Virus record (IMG/VR): IMGVR_UViG_3300033993_001126
Coordinates: 1 to 26,583 of that record
DNA from: a virus
Strand: one strand, 5' to 3'
DNA: 26,583 nucleotides
Shown piece after piece: positions 16,223 through 25,178 of the stretch. Numbering within the stretch: the first letter of the stretch is position 1; every line of letters begins with the position of its first letter. Both the position numbers and the translations under genes were made by a program. A model generated the notes under the pieces. That model was not told the origin of the DNA, did no database searches, and saw nothing but the letters and a program-made list of their open reading frames with translations.

Positions 16223-17410
16223 TTATTGATGTATGATCGTAAAATTTAAATGTCTAAAATAAGAATAATAGGAAAAATTATAAAAATATTTAGATATAAT
16301 TGATTTAAATTTATTTAACTTTTCATTCAATAACTCATCTCTAGATGTATTTGTTAAATGTACACTTTCATTTAAATAGTACATTTTAATGCACATTTTA
16401 TTATTTAAAGATTTTAATTTATCTAGTACGTCACACAAACCATCTTCACTTTCAAAATAATTTAATATAATTGTATAATGGTCAGATCCATGACATTTAT
16501 TAAATTCAATGTTTTTATCAATATAAATTTCTTTTATTTTTTCTTTTTGATCTACATCTAGATTTGGTGAAATTATAGATATGTTTTTAAAATCTGTATT
16601 CATGCCGAAATACATGATTGAATTCAATTCTTTATAAATTGAATTATAACTATATATAGACTCATAATTTGATGATATTGATTTTTCTAATCCAATATCA
16701 AAATTTTTATTATACGTCAAATCATGACTTGAACTTTTCGTACTTGAAATTGAATCGTTTCTAAGTGTCCATGTATAAAGATTTCTTGGTACATGCAGCC
16801 AATTACCATATCCATTCATGTATAACATTCTATAAGAATCTTCACATACATCATTAAACGTATTAACATTAAATTTTAAATCTTTAATATTTTTAAAACA
16901 TCTTCCGTGTCCAAAACAATAATAGTTTAAATTGTTACAATAATCGATTTGTGGATGAAAATGATTTAATTTATCAGTCAATTTTTCTTGATTAAAAATA
17001 TAACCGAAAGAATGAACAGATCCATCAGTTTCATTGATTCTTGTGAAATCACATGTTATTATAGAAAGATCATTGTATTTTTTGATTAAATTATTATAAA
17101 CAGTCAATATGTTTTTGTCTACCAAGTCGTCACTATCAACCAACAATACATACTCATATTCAGATGGTATAAATTTATTTGGCTGCCAATACATTTCCAT
17201 TTTATGATTTTGTTCAACATAAACAATTTTAGTATTATCTTTAATTTTTTCTAATAAATTTTGTTTTGTATCATCATTGCTATAATCATCAGTAACAAAC
17301 CAAGTAAAGTCTGTATAATCAATTGACATTATATTTTCATACAACCTATCAATATACTTTGATGTATTGTAGAAAGATGTATAAATTGCAAATTTAAGCT
17401 GATGGTTCAT
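16223..17410 (-). CDS. Glycosyltransferase family 2
   Basis: This 395-residue enzyme opens with the GT2 core: FAIYTSFYNTSKYIDRLYEN (7-26), then FVTDDYSNDDT (38-48) and VLLVDSDDLVD (88-98), the latter with Asp92-Ser-Asp94 for metal and nucleotide-sugar binding. The N-terminal 230 residues are the catalytic domain. The C-terminal 150 residues, Asn/Tyr-rich with a KYFYNFSYYSYF end, match no domain I recognise. Its start overlaps the stop of the heptosyltransferase-like gene by 17 bases, which supports a single operon. It probably adds one sugar in the same glycan as its neighbours. Confidence 0.8.
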   Translation of the reverse strand: MNHQLKFAIYTSFYNTSKYIDRLYENIMSIDYTDFTWFVTDDYSNDDTKQNLLEKIKDNTKIVYVEQNHKMEMYWQPNKFIPSEYEYVLLVDSDDLVDKNILTVYNNLIKKYNDLSIITCDFTRINETDGSVHSFGYIFNQEKLTDKLNHFHPQIDYCNNLNYYCFGHGRCFKNIKDLKFNVNTFNDVCEDSYRMLYMNGYGNWLHVPRNLYTWTLRNDSISSTKSSSHDLTYNKNFDIGLEKSISSNYESIYSYNSIYKELNSIMYFGMNTDFKNISIISPNLDVDQKEKIKEIYIDKNIEFNKCHGSDHYTIILNYFESEDGLCDVLDKLKSLNNKMCIKMYYLNESVHLTNTSRDELLNEKLNKFKSIISKYFYNFSYYSYFRHLNFTIIHQ

Positions 17411-18500
17411 ATTTCATTATGCTTTTAATATTGCCAATTACTACTTCTGATGTAATTGATTTTGAACATTCAAATTGTCTATCTGTATTTTTTAATTTGG
17501 GACACCAATTCCAATCTCCTTTGTCAAATGTATACTTTGGATTGTTCCAACAACCATGACAAACATTTTTATTAATGATTCTAAAAGGGGTGAAAAACTC
17601 ATTTTTTTCTAAACTCATGCCACTTATTAAGATAGAAGGTTTGTTCAATGCCCAAGATAACCATGATACACCAGAAGATAGTCCAATATAAAAATCACAG
17701 TTATATATCATGTTAATAACAACATTTAAATCGGTAGAATTACATAAAATAACATCTAAGTTAGGATCATCCAATAATTCAACTTCTTCTTTTTGAACAA
17801 TTACGACTTTATATCCATTAGAATTCAAAAAAGAAACTACATCTCTCCAGCCATTTTCTGTATTCCATTCTTTACATGCAGCCGTTGATTTTGTAGAGAT
17901 ACACACATATTTTTGTTTAATTGGTCTGTCTTTGTTTAATATCTTAAGAGGAGGCTTAATTTCTCTATAATCGATTCCTAAAATATTTGCACAAATTTCT
18001 TGATTATTCAACAATTTCCAACTTTTTCTTTCTCTAATTTCATCGTTAAAACATCCTATACTGTAAGATGCATATAAATTATGCACTTCCTTTCCTGGTT
18101 CAACAAATTTTATATGTGGATAAATGTCTCTAAATATTTCATTTTGATATGTAGAGCAATATACCGTGCAATTATGTTTTAGTCTAAATTCTTCAACAAA
18201 TGGCATCCACGAAATATTATCTCCCAATGATCTACTATCAAACCAAATAAACACATTTTTCGAAGTTGCATTATAATCGATTTCACGAATTAAATTTTTT
18301 GATTTAAAATCAATTATTCTTATTCTATAATCGATAAAGTAACAGTATGAACTTTTTACCCACATATTAGATGTAATGACATCATCATGTAGTATTTCAT
18401 TTGTTTCTTTATTGATAAATTGAACATAATATTTATTTTTATTATTATTGTCCAATATTTCACAAAAAGCGCCGTTGATAAAATTTATATTAATTTTCAT
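17394..18500 (-). CDS. Autotransporter O-heptosyltransferase-like enzyme (TibC/BAHT type)
   Basis: This 368-residue protein resembles bacterial autotransporter heptosyltransferases, which transfer heptose from ADP-heptose to Ser of surface proteins. An N-terminal beta-domain (1-80) with YVQFINKETNEILHDD is followed by the signature DSRSLGDNISWMPFVEEFR (88-106). The GT-B C-terminal half has STAACKEWN and GLSSGVSWLSWAL. Four cysteines (Cys314, Cys317, Cys333, Cys345) sit in CHGCWN, NWCP and FEC. From memory, TibC binds iron with four cysteines, the first three at the same spacing (C-x2-C-x15-C). The gene overlaps the GT9 gene by four bases and the GT2 gene by 17. A protein acceptor is therefore plausible; the fibre or another virion protein is the natural guess. 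Confidence 0.78.
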   Translation of the reverse strand: MKININFINGAFCEILDNNNKNKYYVQFINKETNEILHDDVITSNMWVKSSYCYFIDYRIRIIDFKSKNLIREIDYNATSKNVFIWFDSRSLGDNISWMPFVEEFRLKHNCTVYCSTYQNEIFRDIYPHIKFVEPGKEVHNLYASYSIGCFNDEIRERKSWKLLNNQEICANILGIDYREIKPPLKILNKDRPIKQKYVCISTKSTAACKEWNTENGWRDVVSFLNSNGYKVVIVQKEEVELLDDPNLDVILCNSTDLNVVINMIYNCDFYIGLSSGVSWLSWALNKPSILISGMSLEKNEFFTPFRIINKNVCHGCWNNPKYTFDKGDWNWCPKLKNTDRQFECSKSITSEVVIGNIKSIMKYEPSA

Positions 18501-19492
18501 ACAATGTTATTGTTTATTAAATATGTTATTGTATTTGTGACATCTTCAATTGAAGAATGACATTCAAACTTAGGTTTGTTTTCTAGACAATCTGTTAGAG
18601 GTGGTATACTATTCATTGTTCCCCATTCTTTAATGCTATATTTCATATTATTTGTACAAAATAAATCGCATTTACCTTTTACATAAATGTATTTGTAATT
18701 TCTAGTTCCTTTTCTATATGGAGATGAAAATCTAGGATCTTTTGCACTACCTAATTGAATTATAAACGTATCAGTTGTTCCCGCAAGATGTAAAAGACCA
18801 GAATCAAGAGTCACAAATAATTTTGCGTTATTTAATAAATGCCATGTATCACTTAAATCCAAAGTATCTGATAAATCCAAACCATATAAATTTTCAAATT
18901 TGTATATGAATTTTTCAGTAGTAACATTTTTTTCTTTTTGAATTGTAGTTTTTCCTGTTATTACCGTAAAAATATTATTTTTCGATAAAAAATTAATTAA
19001 CGATTGCCAATTCTCATGACTCCATGTTCTATTTGGCCAATTAGTAGATGGATGAATCACAACATAATCTTTTGGTAAATTAACAGAATTTGAAAAATCA
19101 TTTGGAAAAAAATCACAATGTAATTCATCTTCAAATAACTGAAATCCTAAATCATTTGCGTGGACTTGTCTTAAATCTACATGTTGAAACTTTCTTTCAA
19201 CACCTTGAGAATTTTTTAATCCAGGAAAAAGATAAGTCTGATAATATTCTATTTCATTCACAATAAGATTATTCCAATCTTTGTTTTTAAATTTATTATG
19301 AAAGTCTTCATAAGAATATAAAACGTCAATATAAGGACTATTAATAAAAACTCTTTTAGATTCTTCAGGAACAACAACATTTATTTTTTTATCATATACT
19401 GAAAAAACTTTACGTAATGATGGAGTAAAACAAATAGTATCACCTAACGTTTTACAATTAACCGATAAATAAACATCTCGCATAACTTTCAT
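18497..19492 (-). CDS. Glycosyltransferase family 9 (heptosyltransferase-like)
   Basis: This 331-residue GT-B enzyme begins with CKTLGDTICFTPSLRKV (13-29), the GD-containing opening of the GT9 family. It has IHPSTNWPNRTWSHENW (about 148-164) and TLDSGLLHLAG, the donor-binding end typical of ADP-heptose:LPS transferases. The C-terminal region again shows four cysteines (GKCDLFC, then DC and FEC), like the iron finger of the adjacent TibC-like enzyme but with other spacing. The stop overlaps the next gene's start by four bases, and the ATG abuts the GT4 gene's stop. A second ATG three codons in could also serve as start. A heptose or related hexose donor is likely. Confidence 0.77.
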   Translation of the reverse strand: MKVMRDVYLSVNCKTLGDTICFTPSLRKVFSVYDKKINVVVPEESKRVFINSPYIDVLYSYEDFHNKFKNKDWNNLIVNEIEYYQTYLFPGLKNSQGVERKFQHVDLRQVHANDLGFQLFEDELHCDFFPNDFSNSVNLPKDYVVIHPSTNWPNRTWSHENWQSLINFLSKNNIFTVITGKTTIQKEKNVTTEKFIYKFENLYGLDLSDTLDLSDTWHLLNNAKLFVTLDSGLLHLAGTTDTFIIQLGSAKDPRFSSPYRKGTRNYKYIYVKGKCDLFCTNNMKYSIKEWGTMNSIPPLTDCLENKPKFECHSSIEDVTNTITYLINNNIV

Positions 19493-20893
19493 TTAAATAG
19501 AATTGGTTTGGAACAAAACAATAGTTTTATTTAAATTATAAATAGTAAATGTTTTTTTACCATTAAACTCGGCACCAAACCAATATTCAACGTTTTTTAC
19601 CATAGTTAAATCATCAAAAAAACAAACATCACCTTTTTCATTTTTAATTTCTAGATAAACCTTACATGAATCAAAATAATCTTGTGAAAAGAAAACAAAA
19701 TTATGATTTTCTGAAAATCTATGAAATTTTACATATCCATTATTACTGAGTGATGTAGAACCATATCTTTTATTAATTATATCATACAAATCTCTAGATA
19801 CTTTATTCCATGAATAATTTGTTATAAATTTTTGTGATTTTTCTAAATGAATCTTCTTATATGTTGAATAATTTTTATAAGAATCCATGATGACTTCACT
19901 CAACATTTGAAAATCTGGTTCATCAAGATATCCATCAGAAAAATATTCATCTTCTTCACTATAAGCCGGTACCTTTTTTTGTATGTCTACTCCTAGTGGA
20001 TATTCACCAGCAAATTCAACTTGACCTGATCCTTTGGAATATATTGACGGAATTCCACAAGCAAACGCTTCAGCTAATGGTATATTCCACCCTTCTCCTC
20101 TTGAACAACTCAGAAAAACATGACAATTCTTTAATAAATTTAAATAAACACTTCGATCTGGAAAATTATGAACTATAATTTTTGGTGAATATAAATTGTG
20201 TTTTTTAAATCTTTCTGATGCTGGTATCCAAATTGGATAGTGTTTGTCTACGCTTACATGAAGTTCTACGTCATCAACACGTTCAAACGTTTTTATAAAA
20301 CATTCGATTATTTCTTTAGTTGATTTTCTAAATCCCCATGTACCAACAAGAAAAAATTTAAATTTATCAGACTTTTCTTGTTGAATAGGAAAACAATCTG
20401 GATCAATTCCTTCATGTACAATATCAATTTTACTTTCGTCCAATCCTTGTTGTATTAGACACTCTTTTTGCCACTTGGTTAAAACTATATTACTGTTGTA
20501 AGTTTTTAATTTATTTAAAAAATTAACATCGTATCTATCACTCTCCCACATTGTAAATGCGATTTTTGGTCCATAATATTCATCATAAAAATATAAATGA
20601 TTGTGTTCGGCTGAAATTAGGTGAATTTTTTCTCCTATATGAGTATCTAAAACCGTAGAGTTCCAAGGCAAAGGATAGTCGCTCCAAATTTTATTATTTT
20701 TATAATGAGACCACAACGTTTGTTCTGATAATATTTGTTTATCTAAATCATTTAAATACGAATCTAATTTTGGATCTAATGTAAAATTTCTTACATAAAC
20801 TTTAGCGTGATTGGATAATCCTCTAAAAAACCCTCTGGTATGATTATTGAATCCCGTAGAACCAAGATATGCACCGTGACATTTAATAAACAT
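19493..20893 (-). CDS. Glycosyltransferase family 4 with extra C-terminal beta-domain
   Basis: This 466-residue GT-B enzyme heads the leftward half of the island. The Rossmann-type C-terminal lobe has FFLVGTWGFRKSTKEIIECF (180-199) and the EX7E motif RGEGWNIPLAEAFACG (265-280), with Glu267 and Glu275 for donor binding. The first lobe starts with GAYLGSTGFNNHTRGF (7-22). Residues 385-466 form an added beta-rich domain (HRFSENHNFVFFSQDYFDSC), reminiscent of the N-terminal domain of autotransporter heptosyltransferases, and may bind the acceptor. Retaining chemistry is expected for GT4. The acceptor and sugar are not readable. Confidence 0.82.
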   Translation of the reverse strand: MFIKCHGAYLGSTGFNNHTRGFFRGLSNHAKVYVRNFTLDPKLDSYLNDLDKQILSEQTLWSHYKNNKIWSDYPLPWNSTVLDTHIGEKIHLISAEHNHLYFYDEYYGPKIAFTMWESDRYDVNFLNKLKTYNSNIVLTKWQKECLIQQGLDESKIDIVHEGIDPDCFPIQQEKSDKFKFFLVGTWGFRKSTKEIIECFIKTFERVDDVELHVSVDKHYPIWIPASERFKKHNLYSPKIIVHNFPDRSVYLNLLKNCHVFLSCSRGEGWNIPLAEAFACGIPSIYSKGSGQVEFAGEYPLGVDIQKKVPAYSEEDEYFSDGYLDEPDFQMLSEVIMDSYKNYSTYKKIHLEKSQKFITNYSWNKVSRDLYDIINKRYGSTSLSNNGYVKFHRFSENHNFVFFSQDYFDSCKVYLEIKNEKGDVCFFDDLTMVKNVEYWFGAEFNGKKTFTIYNLNKTIVLFQTNSI

Positions 20894-20972
20894 ATATATA
20901 ACAGTTTCAATACATATATTATCGAATTAAAAATAATTAAATTTAAATAAGATATACTATATATAATTATCA
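20894..20972. promoter_or_regulatory. Divergent intergenic region between the two halves of the glycan island
   Basis: The only place where the two gene sets diverge is this 79-base, very AT-rich gap, so promoters for both should lie here. The plus strand shows TATACT and TATAAT-like words near 20951-20965, just before the ATG at 20973. The minus side has a TTGAAA word about 20 bases before the ATG at 20893. No good -35/-10 pair and no SD is visible, so the exact promoters are unresolved. Confidence 0.4.
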
Positions 20973-21545
20973 ATGAAAAATCTTTACCATATAGTTACCA
21001 GATTTACAAGAAACGATGTTAAATGGTTGGATAACTGTTATAAAAGTATTATAAATAATGATATAAACTATAAATGGTACATAATCGGAATCGATGATTA
21101 CGTTGACGTTTCTAAATATAGAAATACAATATATCTAAAATTTCCTGATAAACCTAATTGGAAAAATTTATGCAATTATTATTTAGATGTTGTTCCAGAC
21201 GAAGGTCAGTGGTTTTTCATATTAGATGATGATAACCTATTACATCCAAATTTTAATCAACTAGACAAAAAAATACAACCAAATTCAAAACTAATAATAG
21301 TAAGTCAATTATATGAACCAAATAAGATTAGAATCGCATGTGAACAAAATATAATTGTTCAAAAAATAGACATGGCTCAGTTTTGTATTAAACGAGAAAT
21401 AATAAACGATTTAAGATTTTGGGAAATATATAGAGGTGATGGGTATTTCATCATGGAACTATATATAAGATGTAAGGAATATGAAATCCAAACTCAGATT
21501 ATACCTGAAATATTTTCTTATTATAATGCACAACATTGGATATGA
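20973..21545 (+). CDS. Short GT-A glycosyltransferase (GT2-like)
   Basis: This 190-residue protein starts the rightward half of the island. It keeps the first half of a GT2 core: LYHIVTRFTRNDVKWLDNCY (4-23), WYIIGIDD (35-42) and WFFILDDDNLLHP (80-92), with the acidic triplet Asp85-Asp86-Asp87 as metal site. At 190 residues it is shorter than a usual GT2 and lacks a long acceptor domain, so it may act with a partner. Its stop overlaps the oxygenase start by four bases (ATGA), suggesting coupled translation. The fold is likely; activity is less sure. Confidence 0.68.
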   Translation: MKNLYHIVTRFTRNDVKWLDNCYKSIINNDINYKWYIIGIDDYVDVSKYRNTIYLKFPDKPNWKNLCNYYLDVVPDEGQWFFILDDDNLLHPNFNQLDKKIQPNSKLIIVSQLYEPNKIRIACEQNIIVQKIDMAQFCIKREIINDLRFWEIYRGDGYFIMELYIRCKEYEIQTQIIPEIFSYYNAQHWI

Positions 21546-22240
21546 TAAACACTGATAGTATAGATATATTAAAATGTAAAGAACAATTTGAAAATCATAA
21601 TAAAGTAATAATTAATGATTTTTTATTAACCGATTATGCTGAATCTTTACATCAATTTTACAATGAAAAAATGCCATCTGATTGGTGGTTTGCATCGTCG
21701 TATCCATCCTTTACTAAAGGGGAGTCTCATGAGTTTATACAAGTAACTGAAGACAATTATCACACAATACAAATAAATAAATCATATTCAAATAAGTGTT
21801 TGAATGATCATATATATTCATATTTCTTCTATAGAACTATGCCACACATTGATGGATGTTCGTGTTTACATTGTTCTATTCATAGTTTTTTGTCTAGTGA
21901 AAAGATTATAAATATTTTAAATGAAATTACAAATTTAAATTTAAAAAAATCAACGACTATATTTGCAAACAAATATACATCAGATTGTTTTCTAGCAACT
22001 CATACAGATGACGGAAACGGAAGACTTGCATTTGTTTTACATTTAACAAAAAATTGGAATGCATGTTGGGGAGGGATGTATATGGATCACACAGATCCAA
22101 ACAATATAAAAACCGTGATTCCAAGTTTTAATAAAATGGTAATGTTTAAAGTAGGAAATCATGAAACACCTCACAGTGTGAGTTGTGTAACAAATAATTT
22201 AACAAGAAAAAGAATATCAGTTACAGGATGGTTTGATTAA
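21542..22240 (+). CDS. 2OG-Fe(II) oxygenase, prolyl-4-hydroxylase-like
   Basis: This 232-residue enzyme should hydroxylate a substrate using iron, O2 and 2-oxoglutarate. The metal ligands are seen as HTDD (His154 and Asp156) and His211 in NHETPHSVS. The 2OG-binding Arg is Arg224 in KRISVTGWF. GNGRLAFVLHLTKNW and CWGGMY are the conserved strands between them. I start it at the ATG at 21542, which overlaps the preceding gene by four bases; a TTG two codons earlier is less likely. It lies among glycosyltransferases, next to a collagen-like fibre gene. That fits hydroxylation of a protein or sugar in the same pathway, but relatives also act on nucleic acids or small molecules. Residue numbers refer to the 232-residue form. 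Confidence 0.83.
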   Translation: MINTDSIDILKCKEQFENHNKVIINDFLLTDYAESLHQFYNEKMPSDWWFASSYPSFTKGESHEFIQVTEDNYHTIQINKSYSNKCLNDHIYSYFFYRTMPHIDGCSCLHCSIHSFLSSEKIINILNEITNLNLKKSTTIFANKYTSDCFLATHTDDGNGRLAFVLHLTKNWNACWGGMYMDHTDPNNIKTVIPSFNKMVMFKVGNHETPHSVSCVTNNLTRKRISVTGWFD

Positions 22241-22243
22241 TTT

Positions 22244-23299
22244 ATGAAAAAATTCTGCATATTAACTTTAACTCATGAATCATTAAATAGACCAACATAT
22301 CTCCGTGATACAGTTGATTCTTTTTTAAACAATACTGAAGTGGATCAAGTTATTGATTGGTTCATATACATTAATAAAACAAATCAAGAATTTATATCAG
22401 TGTGTAATGAATTGATCGATAAATATAAAGATAAAGTCGATTTCAAAATTGTACATTCTAACGTAAATAATGGAGTTGGGTATGGAATCAATCGATTAAA
22501 TGATCTATCAATTGATTATGAATATAGTCTTTTTCTTGAAGGGGATTGGAAATGTATGTCGCCGGACATAAGTGGTCAACCAAAGACATGGTTGAAAACA
22601 AGCATTGAGTTATTGGACGAAAACCAAGATACAGATGCGGTATTTCTAAGAAGGTATATTAATGATTACGAAAGCAGATCCACAGGTATCTTTGCGTATT
22701 ATTCGGTTAAAAACTGTAAAGTCGAATCAAAAAATGGACTCAAATATTTTATTGTTCCTGTTAATTTATATACAAATAATCCATTGATTAGAAGAAATAA
22801 ATATTTTTATGACAACAAAACTTTTCCATTACAAGAATTTTTTGATTCAAATGGAAATCCAACTGAATTAAAAATAGATGATGTTATATATGTTGATTGG
22901 GGACAAGCAGAAATTAAAGCACAACCAACAGATAAAAAAATTAAATATATAATGTTAGTTTGGGGAAATTTTTGTCATATAGATAATATGGGCGAGTTTG
23001 ATAAACAAAATCAAAAGTTTATAGAACAAGAATCTAAATCGGGATGTAAAAAATATAACAATGGACAATCAAAGTGTAAATTTGGATATTATAATATATC
23101 TCCACATTTTTGTATATTATGTAGTAAAACTTTCTCAGAATTAGAAATAGAAAACGTTTTTGCTAAAGAATCTTATTTATTAGATACATTAGAAATTAAT
23201 AAAAATGAATGGACAAAAGAACAAAAATTAAAATTTATAAAAGATCAAAACTTAACTCCAGAATTCGATTTAGAACCTTTTATTAACTATTTAATATGA
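22244..23299 (+). CDS. Glycosyltransferase family 2-like with Cys-rich C-terminal region
   Basis: This 351-residue protein starts with a GT2-like fold: FCILTLTHESLNRPTYLRDT (4-23), WFIYINKT (39-46) and GVGYGINRLND (77-87). The DxD place is taken by YSLFLEGDWKC (94-104), with Glu99 and Asp101, so the metal motif is of the EGD type. The C-terminal region holds a cluster of cysteines (CKKY, SKCKF, HFCILC, about residues 268-292), possibly a metal-binding tail. It follows the oxygenase stop by three bases and overlaps the next start by four (ATGA), so it is in the same operon. The donor is unknown. Confidence 0.7.
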   Translation: MKKFCILTLTHESLNRPTYLRDTVDSFLNNTEVDQVIDWFIYINKTNQEFISVCNELIDKYKDKVDFKIVHSNVNNGVGYGINRLNDLSIDYEYSLFLEGDWKCMSPDISGQPKTWLKTSIELLDENQDTDAVFLRRYINDYESRSTGIFAYYSVKNCKVESKNGLKYFIVPVNLYTNNPLIRRNKYFYDNKTFPLQEFFDSNGNPTELKIDDVIYVDWGQAEIKAQPTDKKIKYIMLVWGNFCHIDNMGEFDKQNQKFIEQESKSGCKKYNNGQSKCKFGYYNISPHFCILCSKTFSELEIENVFAKESYLLDTLEINKNEWTKEQKLKFIKDQNLTPEFDLEPFINYLI

Positions 23300-23961
23300 T
23301 TAGTTTTATAATGCCAACAATATGGAAAGCGGAAGAAATACACAAATCAATCGAACAATTTAAGCGTGTAAAAGATAAAAACGCAGAATTAATTATAATT
23401 GATAATACACATTCTGATTTTCATGATAATGATTCAAGAATCATAGTCGTTAAATGTAGTAATAATATATTTGTAAATCCTGCTTGGAATCTAGGTGTAA
23501 AATTAGCAAAAAACAAATATATCTGTTTAATAAACGATGACATTTACTTTAACTATGTAACGTTATTTAATAATTTCTTAAAATTTATTAATCAAGATCC
23601 AAACTTTGGATTAATTGGATATAATGAGAATGCAAGATTAAGAGATAATAGTGTCATAATAAACAATGATGAAGATGAACTGATACTTGTGGATACTACT
23701 GGTATAGTTCCATTTGGTTATGGATGTTGTATATTTCTAAAAAAAGAAGACTATTTTGAAATATATGATGAATGTAAAATATTTTATGGTGACACAATTT
23801 TAATTGTATCAATCGTTGACATAAAAAGAAAACGGATGTATTATATAGATAATTTAATAAGTATTGGACGAATAAGCGTGTCAAGTGACGATTATCCAAA
23901 AAATATGGAAACTGACGAAATTTCGTTTTATAAACAATACAAAATCATAAAAAAATTATGA
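23296..23961 (+). CDS. Glycosyltransferase family 2 (short)
   Basis: This 221-residue enzyme carries a near-complete GT2 catalytic fold: ISFIMPTIWKAEEIHKSIEQ (2-21), ELIIIDNTHSD (31-41), NPAWNLGVKLAKNKYICLIN (61-80) and then Asp81-Asp82, with a late YGCCIFLKKEDYFEI segment. NPAWNLG is the usual acceptor-loop motif of rhamnosyl-type GT2 enzymes, so a deoxyhexose or similar is possible. It overlaps its neighbours by four bases on both sides (ATGA type), typical of a tightly coupled operon. Confidence 0.78.
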   Translation: MISFIMPTIWKAEEIHKSIEQFKRVKDKNAELIIIDNTHSDFHDNDSRIIVVKCSNNIFVNPAWNLGVKLAKNKYICLINDDIYFNYVTLFNNFLKFINQDPNFGLIGYNENARLRDNSVIINNDEDELILVDTTGIVPFGYGCCIFLKKEDYFEIYDECKIFYGDTILIVSIVDIKRKRMYYIDNLISIGRISVSSDDYPKNMETDEISFYKQYKIIKKL

Positions 23962-25178
23962 AAAACAGCAAAATTACTGTTTGTATATTTGGAAAACAAA
24001 TAGAAACTTTATTTTCAGAAAAAAACGCTCCTGAATATGAAGAAAATACATTTATACTTTTAAATTATGAAAATGATCATCAGTTAAATGATATAATAAA
24101 AAAACATGATCCTCATGTGTATATTACATTTGGCGATTGGCAAAAATATAAATTATTATGCAACGCTCCATATGAAATAAGAAAAAGATGGATGAATTAT
24201 CCTACTGATACAAATTTAAATCAAATAGGAGAAGACGCATTAAATTGTTATGTACATTCTACATTCAATTCTGATAATAATGAATCTCCATTGGTATCAG
24301 TTTTTACTCCCGCATATAGATCCTCACAAAAAATATTTAGACCTCTTCAATCACTTTTAAACCAAACGTATAAAAATTGGGAATGGATTATTATAGACGA
24401 TTCTGATGATGACGACAAAACTTTTAATTTATTAAAAGAAATAAGTGAAATAGATTATAGGATAAAGGTATTCAAAAATGCAAGAAAATCTGGAAGTATA
24501 GGTGAATTAAAAAGATGGGCAGCAGGTCTTTGTTCTGGAGAATATTTATGTGAATTAGATCACGACGATGAATTGACAATTAAATGTCTTGAATATGTAA
24601 CAAAAACATTCAAGAAATATCCAGACGCAGGTTTTGTTTATACAGACTCCGCTGAAGTATATGAAGAAGATGGATCTAATGTAAAATATGAGGAAGGATT
24701 TTGTCTAGGATATGGTAGTTATAGACAAGAGTTTTATAATGGTAAAATATATGAAGTTGTAAACGGTCCAAAAGTAAATCCAAAAACAATTAGACACATA
24801 GTTGGTGTACCTAATCATATAAGATGTTGGAGAAGAGATTCTTATTTTAAAGTAAATGGACATAATCCACATCTACATGTTTGCGATGATTACGAATTAA
24901 TAATAAAAACGTTTCTTACAACAAAAATTGCATATATACCAAAATTAGGATACATTCAATACAGAAATAAAGAAGGTAATACCACTACTTCAAGAAACAA
25001 AGAAATACAAAGATTAACCAGAATAATCAAAAATTCATATGACCATCTAATTCATAAAAAATTTGTGGAATTAGAAATCAATGACTTTTTATATGATGAA
25101 AAGACACAATCTTCAAATATAGATGGACCAAATCCACTATTTGAACAACATGTCTGTATCATCTCTGATGTTAATTAA
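23958..25178 (+). CDS. Glycosyltransferase family 2 with N-terminal extension
   Basis: This 406-residue enzyme has about 105 residues before the GT2 core. The core opens with SVFTPAYRSSQKIFRPLQSL (114-133), WEWIIIDDSDDDD (141-153) and GEYLCELDHDDELT (194-207), with Asp201-His-Asp203 as the metal motif. IRHIVGVPNHIRCWRRDSY (about 277-295) belongs to the acceptor side. The N-terminal extension (FGKQIETLFSEKN, then HVYITFGDWQKY) resembles a small Rossmann-type domain. It is the last gene of the rightward operon, and its stop overlaps the fibre gene's stop by three bases in a convergent layout. Confidence 0.8.
   Translation: MKNSKITVCIFGKQIETLFSEKNAPEYEENTFILLNYENDHQLNDIIKKHDPHVYITFGDWQKYKLLCNAPYEIRKRWMNYPTDTNLNQIGEDALNCYVHSTFNSDNNESPLVSVFTPAYRSSQKIFRPLQSLLNQTYKNWEWIIIDDSDDDDKTFNLLKEISEIDYRIKVFKNARKSGSIGELKRWAAGLCSGEYLCELDHDDELTIKCLEYVTKTFKKYPDAGFVYTDSAEVYEEDGSNVKYEEGFCLGYGSYRQEFYNGKIYEVVNGPKVNPKTIRHIVGVPNHIRCWRRDSYFKVNGHNPHLHVCDDYELIIKTFLTTKIAYIPKLGYIQYRNKEGNTTTSRNKEIQRLTRIIKNSYDHLIHKKFVELEINDFLYDEKTQSSNIDGPNPLFEQHVCIISDVN

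Noticed and set aside
21536-21541. TTG start for the oxygenase
   Set aside because: The ATG at 21542 gives a standard ATGA overlap with the preceding stop.
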